Notes under the pieces: model-generated
What the model was told of the DNA's origin: nothing
Database searches by the model: none
The model's input: the letters and a program-made list of their open reading frames with translations, nothing else
Origin: RGIG1995 sp045652425
GTDB taxonomy: Bacteria > Bacillota > Clostridia > Oscillospirales > CAG-272
Length of the DNA stretch: 64,000 nt
Direction of reading: 5' to 3'
NCBI GenBank assembly: GCA_045652425.1
Contig: JAZRUG010000007.1
Location: 1 to 64,000, forward strand
Part shown: in pieces, positions 15,806 to 24,782 of the stretch
Layout: each line of letters begins with the position of its first letter
How positions within the stretch are numbered: the first letter of the stretch is position 1
Position numbers and translations under genes: made by a program

Positions 15806-18418
15806 ATGGCTACTTACAAGTATAAAAAAACCAACACCAAGGCACCTGCCTCACAACAAAAAAAGACTCCACCGAAAAATAACACAAAACGGCAGTCTGC
15901 AAATAACAACGCAAAAAGGCAAAGAAAAGAAAGTAATCCCAACAGCATAATCAACCAGATTCTTCCATACGTATGGGGCTTACTTGGCTTTGCAATTGCG
16001 TTTTGTCTTATATTCACCGCACATTCGGGCTTTATCGGTATGAAATTAGTAAAGCCTCTCCTTTGCGGTTTGTTCGGCGCGGGAGCCACATCCGTTCCCA
16101 TTCTTATAATAATTCAAGCGTTTCTTTGGAAAAAAGATGTTGAAACCGACACCGTATTCTTCAAAGTTCTTTCTTCTCTGTTCGTTTTGGTTTCATTCTC
16201 CGTTACGCTTCATACTATATTCACTGCAGCATCAACTTTACACCCGGCAACTCTTTGGACTGACGGCATTGCTTGGAAAGGTGGCGGCGTTATCGGCGGT
16301 TTTATTTCCTCGTTATTCGTAATGGGTATAGACAAGCCTTTGACTCTGTGCATATTCATTCCGCTTCTTCTTGTTTTTACAACGTTTATATTTGGTCTTA
16401 CCCCCGCATCTGCCTTCGTAACTATAAAAAATTTCCTTCGCGACGGCAAAGACAGATTTGAAGAAGATACCCAAAAGGTATGGCATTCCCCAAAGGATAA
16501 AAGAAAACTTACTATTGACGAATCGGCTCTTGAACCAGATAATTCTGCTACATCCGTCGATATGACGGCATACGACGACGCATTAAGAGAAAAAGAACGC
16601 AAAAAGAATACTGAAACTGACGAAAACGCAGATGAACCCTTTAATCCCGACGTTCCCCTCGACGAACTTGCCGAAGACGTTAATTCAACCAAAAAAGAAT
16701 CCATCTTCCCCTTCAGAAAGCCCAAGAAAGCAACACTTGAAGATACAACCCATGACGGCGAGACGGAAGAAAAAATGAAAAAAATCGACCTCAACGATAT
16801 TTTCCGCGAGGAAGATGAAACCGAAGTTGCACCGGATGCATCTGACGACGGAAGTGTCCCTGATGCAAAAGAACTTGAGCTTATGGTTGAGCGTAAACAG
16901 TTAAAAGAAGAGCCCGTAGAAGAACCCAAAGAGGTTCCGCCGGTAAAAGAATACGTCTTCCCACCCTACAATCTTCTCAATTTTGAAACTAACGTAAAGA
17001 ACGAAGACGTAAGCGAAGAAATGCGTTCAACAGCTATAAAACTCGTTGAAACGTTACGCAGTTTTAAAGTTAAAACAAGAATAATCGACGTATCCCGCGG
17101 TCCTTCAATTACCAGATATGAACTTGCTCCCGAAGAAGGCGTAAGAGTACGCGCTATTGAAAACCTCGTTGATGATATATCCCTCAGTCTTGCGACAACG
17201 GGTATAAGAATCGCGCCTGTTCCGGGTAAGTCTGCCATAGGTGTTGAAGTACCCAACAAAAACGTTTCTATAGTATATCTTAAAGAGCTTCTTGATAATC
17301 AGCTCTTCAGAAATGCAAAGAGCCGCGTTACAGTCGGTCTTGGCATGGACGTTGCCGGCGCACCAATTTATCTTGACATAGCCAAGATGCCCCACCTGCT
17401 TATCGCGGGTGCTACCGGTATGGGTAAATCGGTATGTATCAACTCTATGATAGTCAGCCTTCTTTATAAAGCAACGCCCGACGAAGTAAAACTTATCCTC
17501 ATTGACCCGAAGAAAGTAGAATTAAGTATATATAACGGTCTTCCCCACTTGCTCGTTCCCGTTGTAACAGATCCAAAGAAAGCGGCAGGCTCACTTCACT
17601 GGGCAGTTACCGAAATGGACAGACGCTTTGAACTTATTGAAGAAGTTGGCGTAAGAGACGTCGCAAGTTACAACAGAGCAACTATGAACGACCCCGACAA
17701 AGAATTTTTGCCTCAAATAGTAATAGTTATAGACGAGTTGGCTGACCTTATGATGACCTCCCCAAAAGACGTTGAAGAATCAATCTGCCGTCTTGCCCAG
17801 AAAGCAAGAGCCGCAGGTATGCACCTCGTTATTGGTACTCAAAGACCGTCAGTTGACGTAGTTACCGGCCTTATCAAAGCAAACGTTCCCTCACGTATCG
17901 CGTTTACAATGGCTTCTCAAGTTGACTCGCGTACCATTATTGACGTTGCCGGTGCTGAAAAACTTATCGGCCGAGGCGATATGCTTTACGCTCCCGTAGG
18001 CTTCTCGAAACCTGCCCGTGTTCAAGGTGCTTTCGTAAGCGAATCTGAAATCGAAAAAATTATTGACTTTATAAAAACCAACAGCGGCGTAAGTTCCTAT
18101 GATGCAAACGTTATCGAAAGTATCGAAAAAGAAGCGGCAAGATGCGGCGACGGAAAGAACGGCGGAGTTGGTGATGAGGACGGCGGAGATGACGGTGATC
18201 CGTTGTTCAGAGCAGCAGTAGAACTTGCAATCGAATCAGGCAAGATATCCACTTCACTTCTCCAGAGAAGACTTTCCGTAGGTTACGGAAGAGCTGCTAA
18301 ACTTATTGACAAGATGGAGCAAAAAGGTATAGTCAGCGCTCCCGAAGGTCAGAAACCGCGTACGGTACTTATAAGCCGACAGGATTTTATGGAAATGGCA
18401 TTTAAGCAGGAAGAGTAA
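15806..18418 (+). CDS. ftsK/spoIIIE: DNA translocase FtsK/SpoIIIE
   Basis: An 870-residue septal DNA pump. It begins with about 50 basic residues, then four or so membrane helices (about 52-215), an acidic linker (220-390), the alpha/beta motor with the Walker A GATGMGKS near residue 540 and Walker B VIDELADLMM, and a C-terminal winged-helix gamma domain (LLQRRLSVGYGRAAKLIDKME) that reads directional DNA motifs. The length and single copy fit both FtsK and SpoIIIE roles. AGAGG precedes the ATG. It lies 33 bp after uppP. Confidence 0.96.
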   Translation: MATYKYKKTNTKAPASQQKKTPPKNNTKRQSANNNAKRQRKESNPNSIINQILPYVWGLLGFAIAFCLIFTAHSGFIGMKLVKPLLCGLFGAGATSVPILIIIQAFLWKKDVETDTVFFKVLSSLFVLVSFSVTLHTIFTAASTLHPATLWTDGIAWKGGGVIGGFISSLFVMGIDKPLTLCIFIPLLLVFTTFIFGLTPASAFVTIKNFLRDGKDRFEEDTQKVWHSPKDKRKLTIDESALEPDNSATSVDMTAYDDALREKERKKNTETDENADEPFNPDVPLDELAEDVNSTKKESIFPFRKPKKATLEDTTHDGETEEKMKKIDLNDIFREEDETEVAPDASDDGSVPDAKELELMVERKQLKEEPVEEPKEVPPVKEYVFPPYNLLNFETNVKNEDVSEEMRSTAIKLVETLRSFKVKTRIIDVSRGPSITRYELAPEEGVRVRAIENLVDDISLSLATTGIRIAPVPGKSAIGVEVPNKNVSIVYLKELLDNQLFRNAKSRVTVGLGMDVAGAPIYLDIAKMPHLLIAGATGMGKSVCINSMIVSLLYKATPDEVKLILIDPKKVELSIYNGLPHLLVPVVTDPKKAAGSLHWAVTEMDRRFELIEEVGVRDVASYNRATMNDPDKEFLPQIVIVIDELADLMMTSPKDVEESICRLAQKARAAGMHLVIGTQRPSVDVVTGLIKANVPSRIAFTMASQVDSRTIIDVAGAEKLIGRGDMLYAPVGFSKPARVQGAFVSESEIEKIIDFIKTNSGVSSYDANVIESIEKEAARCGDGKNGGVGDEDGGDDGDPLFRAAVELAIESGKISTSLLQRRLSVGYGRAAKLIDKMEQKGIVSAPEGQKPRTVLISRQDFMEMAFKQEE

Positions 18419-18465
18419 CACTCCCTTAAAATATACTATTTTCAAGAATACAGAGGAGATTATTT

Positions 18466-19128
18466 ATGGCAATGCTTATAGCTATAGACGGGCTTGACGG
18501 CTCGGGTAAAGAAACTCAAAGCAAGCAACTTTTGAAATATCTTGAGTCCAAGGGCAAAAAGGTCAGAATGTTATCTTTCCCCACTTATGACGGAAAGGGC
18601 TCTGCCTTCGTCGACATGTATCTCAAAGGCGAACTCGGCAAAAATCCCGAGGATACCAACGCTTACGCGGCATCGGTATTTTTTACCATGGACAGATATT
18701 ACAGTTTCCGCACCGATTGGTCAAAGGATTACTATGACGAGGACACATATATAATTGCCAACAGATACACCTCGGCAAACGCCGTACATCAGCTTTCAAA
18801 ACTGCCTAAAGATAAATGGAGCGCTTTCCTCGAATGGCTCTGGGACTTCGAATTCAAAAAAATCGGACTTCCCGCCCCGGACAGAGTTATCTATCTTGAA
18901 ATGAAGCCCCAGATATCTATGGAGCTTATCAACAGCCGTTCAGAGCAGACGGGCAGAGTTAAAGATATCCACGAATCCGACAGCAACCACCTTATAAACA
19001 GTTATGAAGCGGCGCTTTATTCAAGTGAAAAATTAGGTTGGGATATGATACACTGTTGCGATGACAAAGGTAATTTAAGAACTATTCCCGAAATCTTTGC
19101 AGATATCGTAAAGACATTGAATTTATAA
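18466..19128 (+). CDS. tmk: Thymidylate kinase-like dNMP kinase
   Basis: A 220-residue P-loop kinase expected to phosphorylate dTMP to dTDP. The P-loop reads GLDGSGKE, so the usual Ser/Thr after the Lys, which binds Mg2+, is Glu (residue 16). The base-binding words SFPTYDGKGSAFVDMYLKG and ANRYTSANAVHQLSK fit the Tmk/dNK family. AGAGGAG precedes the ATG at 18466. Whether the Glu alters activity or marks a clade variant cannot be told from one sequence. Confidence 0.85.
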   Translation: MAMLIAIDGLDGSGKETQSKQLLKYLESKGKKVRMLSFPTYDGKGSAFVDMYLKGELGKNPEDTNAYAASVFFTMDRYYSFRTDWSKDYYDEDTYIIANRYTSANAVHQLSKLPKDKWSAFLEWLWDFEFKKIGLPAPDRVIYLEMKPQISMELINSRSEQTGRVKDIHESDSNHLINSYEAALYSSEKLGWDMIHCCDDKGNLRTIPEIFADIVKTLNL

Positions 19129-19145
19129 AACAAGAGGAAAAAATT

Positions 19146-19685
19146 ATGGTTTATTTATTTCTTGCAGACGGCTTTGAAGAAATCGAAGCGTTAACTCCTA
19201 TTGATATGCTTCGCCGCGCAAAAATCGACGTTACCTCCGTATCAATCAACAAAACCCGGTCGGTAACCGGCGCACACGGAATTGAAGTGTTTGCCGACAA
19301 GACCATTGCCGAAGTAACTACGGAAAATATTGATGCGGTTATTCTCCCCGGCGGACTTCCGGGCGCTGATAACTTGAGATTGAACAGTACTGTACAAAGC
19401 TTTATAGATACAGCCGTTAAAGAATCAAAACTTGTATGCGCTATATGCGCAGCTCCCAGAATCCTCGGCGAAAAAGGTCTTCTCAACGGCAAAAAAGCTA
19501 TATGCTATCCCGGTTTTGAACAGTATCTTACGGGTGCAGAAATAGTTGATACGGGTTGTGTCCGCGACGGAAATATAATAACCTCAAAGGGTATGGGAAA
19601 AGCTGTTGACTTTTCCTCTGCTATAATAGAAGCTTTACTCGATAAACAAACCGCCGACAAAGTAAAAGGCTCAATTTTTGCATAA
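19146..19685 (+). CDS. DJ-1/PfpI family protein
   Basis: A 179-residue protein of the DJ-1 (ThiJ/YajL) family. The start VYLFLADGFEEIEALTPIDMLRRA, the turn ILPGGLPGADNL and the nucleophile cysteine in CAICAAPRIL are all present. Family members act as chaperones, glyoxalase/deglycase-type enzymes or proteases; the bacterial YajL group is often called protein deglycase, a disputed assignment. It lies 17 bp after tmk and 15 bp before the folate gene. Confidence 0.9.
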   Translation: MVYLFLADGFEEIEALTPIDMLRRAKIDVTSVSINKTRSVTGAHGIEVFADKTIAEVTTENIDAVILPGGLPGADNLRLNSTVQSFIDTAVKESKLVCAICAAPRILGEKGLLNGKKAICYPGFEQYLTGAEIVDTGCVRDGNIITSKGMGKAVDFSSAIIEALLDKQTADKVKGSIFA

Positions 19686-19700
19686 TTATTTTTTGAAAAA

Positions 19701-20291
19701 ATGAACAAAGTAAATATAAAAGAACTGAAAAACGAAATAAGAAATATATACAAAGAAAAAAGAAAAAGTATCTCTCTTGAGAAAAGAAATATTATGGATT
19801 CTGCTATCTGTAAAAAACTTCTTTCTTTGAGTTCATACAGATTTGCAGATACTATTCTGTTATACTCACCCTTGAAATACGAAATAGACACTTTTGAAAT
19901 TGCAACTGATGCTCTTGCGAAGGGGAAAAAAGTTGCATACCCAAAATGCATTGAAGATAACAGAATGGTATATCACTATATAACTTCACTCGACGACCTT
20001 ACACCCGGAATGTACGGCATAAAAGAGCCTAAAGATAATTTGCCCTTGTTCTCCCCTTCAGATGCCGAACGCACTTTGTGTATTCTCCCCGCCATCGTAT
20101 ACGATAAAGAGGGTTACAGACTTGGCTACGGAAAAGGTTATTACGACCGCTTCCTATCGGCTTTTAAAGGCACGAAAGCCGGTCTTATCTACAGCGAATA
20201 TATTTTAGACAGTATTCCTCACGGGAAATTTGACCTTCAATCTGATTTTGTTATTACAGAAAAAGGAGTGATATCCTTTGCAAAAAATTAA
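19701..20291 (+). CDS. 5-formyltetrahydrofolate cyclo-ligase
   Basis: A 196-residue enzyme that converts 5-formyl-THF to 5,10-methenyl-THF using ATP. The C-terminal motif GYRLGYGKGYYDRFLS is diagnostic, and KNEIRNIYKEKRKSIS at the N-terminus is the basic ATP-binding start. The Shine-Dalgarno is weak (a run of A and TTG). Its last 14 bases overlap the next gene, which suggests translational coupling. Confidence 0.93.
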   Translation: MNKVNIKELKNEIRNIYKEKRKSISLEKRNIMDSAICKKLLSLSSYRFADTILLYSPLKYEIDTFEIATDALAKGKKVAYPKCIEDNRMVYHYITSLDDLTPGMYGIKEPKDNLPLFSPSDAERTLCILPAIVYDKEGYRLGYGKGYYDRFLSAFKGTKAGLIYSEYILDSIPHGKFDLQSDFVITEKGVISFAKN

Positions 20292-21192
20292 AAACACTTT
20301 TACAGCCCCGTTACTCGTACTGGTTGTATACGTGCTCCTGCTTTCATCGAGATACCTCGATTTGAATTCAGTGCGTTTTAAAGAGAACATATATCTCACC
20401 CTGATAATCATACAGCTTTTGATTTTCTTGCTTCCCGGTATTTTCTACTGCACTCTTAAAGGAAAAAAAGGAAAACATTTGAAGCTGAACCCTATGTCTC
20501 CGGGTAAAATATGGTTTGTATTTACCTGCTTTGGTGTTCTGATATTCGGAAGTACACTTATCAACACCGCAATGTTCCATATTTTCGGCGGAGATGCGCA
20601 GTACTCTTTGTATAATACGTTTACTCCCTCGGGCAATTCCCAACTCATAAACGTTATCTACACCGTAATCGCTTTCGCCATAGTTCCCGCAGTTACAGAA
20701 GAATTTATTTTCCGCGGCATTATGCTATCGGAATATTCAAGTTACGGTGTAACGACGGCAATTATTATGTCATCGGCTATGTTTTCTATGCTCCACTTTA
20801 ACTTAAATCAGTTTTTGGTGTATTTCTTCTGTGGAGTTGTAGCAGCATACGCAGTTTATATAACCCAGTCGCTCTGGGCAGCAATACTGCTCCACTTCGT
20901 AAATAATACCTACGCAATCTTTTTTGAATCAATCTTATGGGACGTTATTAAGTCGCCGAACAGTTTAATTTTCTTTTTGTTCGTTATTACGACACTTTTT
21001 ATAGTATTTCTTGTGTTATCATTTAACGGGGCGGAAACCATACTTTACTACGCAGGTATAAAGGGAGAAACCTCCCCCGATGAAGCAACTAAAAAAGAGG
21101 GCGGCTCAAAACTACTGTTCGAGGCGCTTATATCTCCAAGTTTCTTGGCGTGCGCAGTGCTCTTTCTTATAACAACGTTGTTTTTTAATTAA
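20278..21192 (+). CDS. CPBP-family intramembrane glutamic protease
   Basis: A 304-residue protein with about eight helices. The three motifs of the CPBP (Abi/Rce1-like) family are visible: EEFIFRG (EExxxR), MLHFNLNQF and LLHFVNNTY. These place two Glu and two His residues in the membrane. Bacterial members process or protect against peptides, including bacteriocin immunity, but most are uncharacterised. It begins at a TTG (20278) with an excellent AAAGGAGTGA Shine-Dalgarno, inside the end of the previous gene. Confidence 0.9.
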   Translation: MQKIKNTFTAPLLVLVVYVLLLSSRYLDLNSVRFKENIYLTLIIIQLLIFLLPGIFYCTLKGKKGKHLKLNPMSPGKIWFVFTCFGVLIFGSTLINTAMFHIFGGDAQYSLYNTFTPSGNSQLINVIYTVIAFAIVPAVTEEFIFRGIMLSEYSSYGVTTAIIMSSAMFSMLHFNLNQFLVYFFCGVVAAYAVYITQSLWAAILLHFVNNTYAIFFESILWDVIKSPNSLIFFLFVITTLFIVFLVLSFNGAETILYYAGIKGETSPDEATKKEGGSKLLFEALISPSFLACAVLFLITTLFFN

Positions 21193-21233
21193 GCTATAAA
21201 TCCATAACAGATAAATCATAAAGGAATAAAAAT

Positions 21234-22805
21234 ATGAACGAAAACGATATCAAAAAACCAAACGAAAATCAAGTAAATAATTCGTTAGACAACACGAAGG
21301 TTTTTGACGATATGGAAATTTTTGATTTTGATGCTCACCGCAAAGCTAAAATTGATGCTGAAAAGCCGCAAAGAGCGCAAAATTCTTCCGTTTCGACCTC
21401 TTTGAACGGCGTTTCAAAAACTGCGCCAAGAAGTACCTCTCAAATGCCTCCTCGTCAGCCAAGAACCCCCAACACTCAAAGTGCTGTAAATAAGCAACCT
21501 GCTCCAACGGTTGTTCGTACACCGAGTACACCTAAAACTGCACCCAAACCTACTGTAAAACCTACTCAACAGTCGAAAAGCATTCCGCCTTCCGTTACCG
21601 ACATTAAACCGGACAAGGTTGTTTTTGACGCGTCAATAAGAAAACCGGGAGTCAGAAGAAACTCTTCAAAGAAAATAACCGTTCAAAAACCTATAAAACC
21701 CTACGAAGAAAAAACAAGGGGAGCTCATCCTCTTGCCGTTCTTTCGAAAGCTCTTATCTACGTGGCGGTCGTTTTGCTTATATCGGCTCTCGCATCTTAC
21801 TTTATTATAACTGTTGCAAACGACGTGTTTGCATTTGTAAAAGCAGATGCGCAGGTTGAAGTTGTTATTCCCGAATACGCTACGCTCGACCAAATAGCAG
21901 ACGAGCTTCACGGAAAACAAATTATCAAATATCCAAAAATGTTCGTGTTATATACGATAATCAGAGGCAGAGACGATGCCAACTATAAAGCAGGGGTATA
22001 TACCGTATCCCCCCAGCAGAACTTCGACCAGCTTTACTATACCTTCGTCGAGAGAAAAGTAACGACAATGACGGAAATATCGGTTACTATCCCCGAGGGA
22101 TATACAATAGACGATATGATAAAATTGTTCGTTGAAGAAAAAGGTATGGGTACTCGAGAAGGATTTATCGACGCTATCCAGAACGGTGTGTATGACTATT
22201 GGTTCATTAAAGAGCTGAAAGTTATCAACCCTAACAGAAAATACAGACTTGAAGGTTATCTCTACCCCGACACCTATTACTTCTACAAAGAATGGCCCGA
22301 AGAAAAGATTATTGACAAGATGCTCGCAAACTTCTATTCCAAATTTGATATCAAATACAAACAAGAATGCGAAAAAGCAGGTATGAGTATCGACGACGTT
22401 GTAAATCTCGCCTCTATTATTCAAATGGAAGCCCGCGCAGCATCAGACTTTACTGCAGTTTCTTCTGTATTCCACAACCGTTTGAACAGCGGTTACTACA
22501 ACAAAAAACTTGAAAGCTGCGCTACCGTTCAGTATATCTTACCCGAACGTAAGGAAAGACTTTCAAACGCGGATACACAAATAGATAACCCCTACAACAC
22601 CTATCAAAACGGAGGGCTCCCCCCCGGTCCTATAAGCAATCCTACTTTGAAGGCAATCAGAGCGGCGCTCTACCCCGATCAGACACAATATTACTATTTC
22701 CAGAACGATATTAACGGTGATTTGTTGTTCGCTAAAACTTTGGCAGAACATAACGCTAACAGAGCTATTGTTGATAAACAGTACGCAGATGCCGGAAGAA
22801 ACTAA
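21234..22805 (+). CDS. mltG: Endolytic transglycosylase MltG
   Basis: A 523-residue YceG-like enzyme that cuts nascent glycan strands and so sets their length. Residues 1-165 are a disordered, Pro/Gln/Lys-rich cytoplasmic tail, much longer than in E. coli; one membrane helix follows (about 170-195). The extracellular part has a LysM-like subdomain (PEYATLDQIADELHGKQ) and the catalytic domain with VNLASIIQMEA, whose Glu is the predicted acid, and NTYQNGGLPPGPISNP. It lies 41 bp after the CPBP gene. Confidence 0.93.
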   Translation: MNENDIKKPNENQVNNSLDNTKVFDDMEIFDFDAHRKAKIDAEKPQRAQNSSVSTSLNGVSKTAPRSTSQMPPRQPRTPNTQSAVNKQPAPTVVRTPSTPKTAPKPTVKPTQQSKSIPPSVTDIKPDKVVFDASIRKPGVRRNSSKKITVQKPIKPYEEKTRGAHPLAVLSKALIYVAVVLLISALASYFIITVANDVFAFVKADAQVEVVIPEYATLDQIADELHGKQIIKYPKMFVLYTIIRGRDDANYKAGVYTVSPQQNFDQLYYTFVERKVTTMTEISVTIPEGYTIDDMIKLFVEEKGMGTREGFIDAIQNGVYDYWFIKELKVINPNRKYRLEGYLYPDTYYFYKEWPEEKIIDKMLANFYSKFDIKYKQECEKAGMSIDDVVNLASIIQMEARAASDFTAVSSVFHNRLNSGYYNKKLESCATVQYILPERKERLSNADTQIDNPYNTYQNGGLPPGPISNPTLKAIRAALYPDQTQYYYFQNDINGDLLFAKTLAEHNANRAIVDKQYADAGRN

Positions 22806-22820
22806 AATAAATTTGATTTG

Positions 22821-22845
22821 TCCCCGCGTATAGTCTTCGCGGGGA
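22821..22845 (+). terminator. GC-rich hairpin between mltG and the U32 gene
   Basis: TCCCCGCG pairs with CGCGGGGA. The T run is poor (TAAAATTT), so termination may be partial. Confidence 0.55.
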
Positions 22846-22869
22846 TAAAATTTAAGGTGAATTAATTAT

Positions 22870-24102
22870 ATGAGTATTGAACTTTTGTCCCCTGCGGGAG
22901 ATATGGAAAAATTAAAGAGCGCCCTTTTGTACGGCGCAGATGCAGTATATATGGCAGGTAACGTCTTCGGTATGAGAGCTGCGGCAACTAATTTTAGCGT
23001 TGAGCAAATTTATGAAGCTGTAAATTATGCCCATACTTTAGGAAAAAAGGTATATCTTACGGTAAACACCATGCCACACTGGTATGAATACGAAATGCTC
23101 GAAAAATACCTGAATGATATAAAAGATGCAGGGATTGATGCCCTCATTATATCGGATATCGGCGTTTTTGAAACCGTAAAAAGAATATTGCCAAATATGG
23201 AAATACATATCTCCACACAAGCAAACTCGGTCAGCCATGCCGCTTGTAACGCTTGGCACAGAATGGGTGCTAAACGTATAGTCCTCGCAAGAGAACTTAA
23301 CTTTGATGAAATAAGGGCTATAAGAAGTAAAATATCTCCCGAACTTGAACTTGAATGTTTTATCCACGGCTCTATGTGTATATCCTACAGCGGAAGATGT
23401 CTTATCTCGGGTAACCTCAATGCAAGAGATGCCAACAGAGGCGCCTGCTCACAACCTTGCCGTTGGAACTATAAGATGTATGAAATAGAAGAAGAAAAAC
23501 GCCCCGACGAAAGAATGCCAGTTATCGAAACAAACGAGGGAACGTTTATTATGGCGTCAAAAGATATGTGTATGATTGAGCATATCCCCGACCTTATGGA
23601 ATGCGGTATAGACTGCTTTAAAATCGAGGGCAGAATGAGAAGCGCATATTATACGGCTTGTGTTACCAACGCCTATAGAATGGCTATTGACAGCTATAAT
23701 AACGATAAAGATAACTATGTCTATAATCCGCTTTGGAAACGTGAGCTTGAATCGGTAAGCCATAGAGATTATTCTACAGGCTTTTTCTATGATAAAGTTA
23801 ACGAAGAAGCGAACATCAGCACGGGTAACAAGAACGTGTGTGAGCAGTCGTATTACGCAATAGCCGAGGGCTATGATTCGAATACAGGACTTGCATATTT
23901 CAGACAGAGAAATAAATTTAAGGTGGGCGATAAAGCAGAGCTTCTTTCACCCGGTATGGTAGGAAGAGGATTTACCGTAAACGAAATATTCGACGAAAAA
24001 ATGAATACTCTCGAATCAGCCCCCCACCCCGGTATGTACGTCTACGTTAAAACACCTTTCGAAGTAAAGGTCGGAGATATTTTACGTAGTGCATTTGAGT
24101 GA
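22870..24102 (+). CDS. Peptidase U32-family protein (RlhA/TrhP-like)
   Basis: A 410-residue member of the U32 family. It starts with the TIM-barrel words LLSPAGDMEKLKSALLYGADAVYM, and the family signature ECFIHGSMCISYSGRC...NRGACSQPCRW (about residues 160-200) contributes four cysteines, probably an iron-sulfur site. Despite its peptidase name, characterised bacterial relatives help hydroxylate RNA bases (tRNA U34 or 23S rRNA C2501). A C-terminal beta-barrel domain follows from about residue 320. AAGGTG precedes the ATG at 22870. Confidence 0.92.
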   Translation: MSIELLSPAGDMEKLKSALLYGADAVYMAGNVFGMRAAATNFSVEQIYEAVNYAHTLGKKVYLTVNTMPHWYEYEMLEKYLNDIKDAGIDALIISDIGVFETVKRILPNMEIHISTQANSVSHAACNAWHRMGAKRIVLARELNFDEIRAIRSKISPELELECFIHGSMCISYSGRCLISGNLNARDANRGACSQPCRWNYKMYEIEEEKRPDERMPVIETNEGTFIMASKDMCMIEHIPDLMECGIDCFKIEGRMRSAYYTACVTNAYRMAIDSYNNDKDNYVYNPLWKRELESVSHRDYSTGFFYDKVNEEANISTGNKNVCEQSYYAIAEGYDSNTGLAYFRQRNKFKVGDKAELLSPGMVGRGFTVNEIFDEKMNTLESAPHPGMYVYVKTPFEVKVGDILRSAFE

Positions 24103-24120
24103 GTTATTTTAAACATAAAA

Positions 24121-24150
24121 AATCCCTTTCTGTTCGAGAAAGGGATTTTT
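24121..24150 (+). terminator. Terminator between the U32 and transposase genes
   Basis: AATCCCTTTCT, loop GTTCG, AGAAAGGGATT and a T tract. The A tract on its left allows use in both directions between these convergent genes. Confidence 0.88.
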
Positions 24151-24340
24151 GTTATTTATCTGTATATAATTCATCATAATACCAATTCAATGGATTCTCG
24201 TATATATATTTAACGTGTTCTTTATAGTCATCATTATTTCTGATTATATGTTCAACAAAAGAGCGTTGAAAGATATTGTATCCAATTTCCTTGTTGCAAA
24301 ACCTTTTGAACGTTGAAACAATATGAGGTAGCGTCTTATT

Positions 24341-24367
24341 GGTAGGGGATGGCGCCCTCGACATCCC
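24341..24367 (+). repeat. REP-like 27-mer, copy 1 (inside the transposase gene)
   Basis: GGTAGGGGATGGCGCC followed by CTCGACATCCC. It differs from the perfect pair near 63 kb at two positions. Confidence 0.85.
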
Positions 24368-24524
24368 GTTCCGTTGGATTGTATCTTTCTTTGATTTAAT
24401 AAATATTATCGCGTGTATATGGTCAGGCATAATTACGTATTTATCAATTTTTATACCTTGAATTTTTTCACTTGACAATAAATATTTCTCAACAATTTTA
24501 CCAATCTGTGTCAAACGTATCATC

Positions 24525-24551
24525 GGGACGTCGTGGGCGCCGTCCCCTACC
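24525..24551 (-). repeat. REP-like 27-mer, copy 2 (inside the transposase gene, inverted)
   Basis: Read on the minus strand it is GGTAGGGGACGGCGCC then CACGACGTCCC, one base different from the perfect pair. It lies 157 bp from copy 1 and in opposite orientation. Confidence 0.85.
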
Positions 24552-24742
24552 GCATAATCGTTCGTTTTGTGAACAAAGGTATTATTCGTTCTAATTATTT
24601 CAGACAATATTCGCTTTCTGTCTTGCGTACATATCGTTACGAAATATGCGCCGACAGAACTGTAATCATATTTTTTCAACCGCAAAGGCTTTCTTTTTTC
24701 AAGCTCTTGATCCATATTCATCACCTTACTTATTATAACAAC

Positions 24743-24772
24743 AAACCCGCAGGTCTGTCAATCTGCGGGTTT
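24743..24772 (-). terminator. Terminator of the pgcA unit
   Basis: AAACCCGCAG and CTGCGGGTTT pair over a 10-nt loop; it lies 10 bp downstream of the mutase stop codon on the minus strand. Confidence 0.8.
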
Positions 24773-24782
24773 AAATTATTTA

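Larger units (their letters stand above)
24152..24715 (-). mobile_element. REP-associated (RAYT/Y1-type) transposase gene containing two in-frame REP copies
   Basis: The gene encodes about 187 residues of a TnpA-REP-like single-strand transposase. The start RLKKYDYSSVGAYFVTICTQDRK, the HUH motif in YVIMPDHIHAIIF and the likely catalytic Tyr region YIYENPLNW are intact, so it may be active. The ATG at 24715 fits the AAGGTGA Shine-Dalgarno best. Two opposite copies of the 27-bp repeat found elsewhere in the window lie inside the frame and encode VGDGAHDVP (24551-24525) and GMSRAPSPT (24367-24341). The gene is bounded by two terminator hairpins (24121-24150 and 24743-24772), and I see no IS-type terminal repeats. 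RAYTs are usually single-copy and thought to spread REP sequences. Confidence 0.88.
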
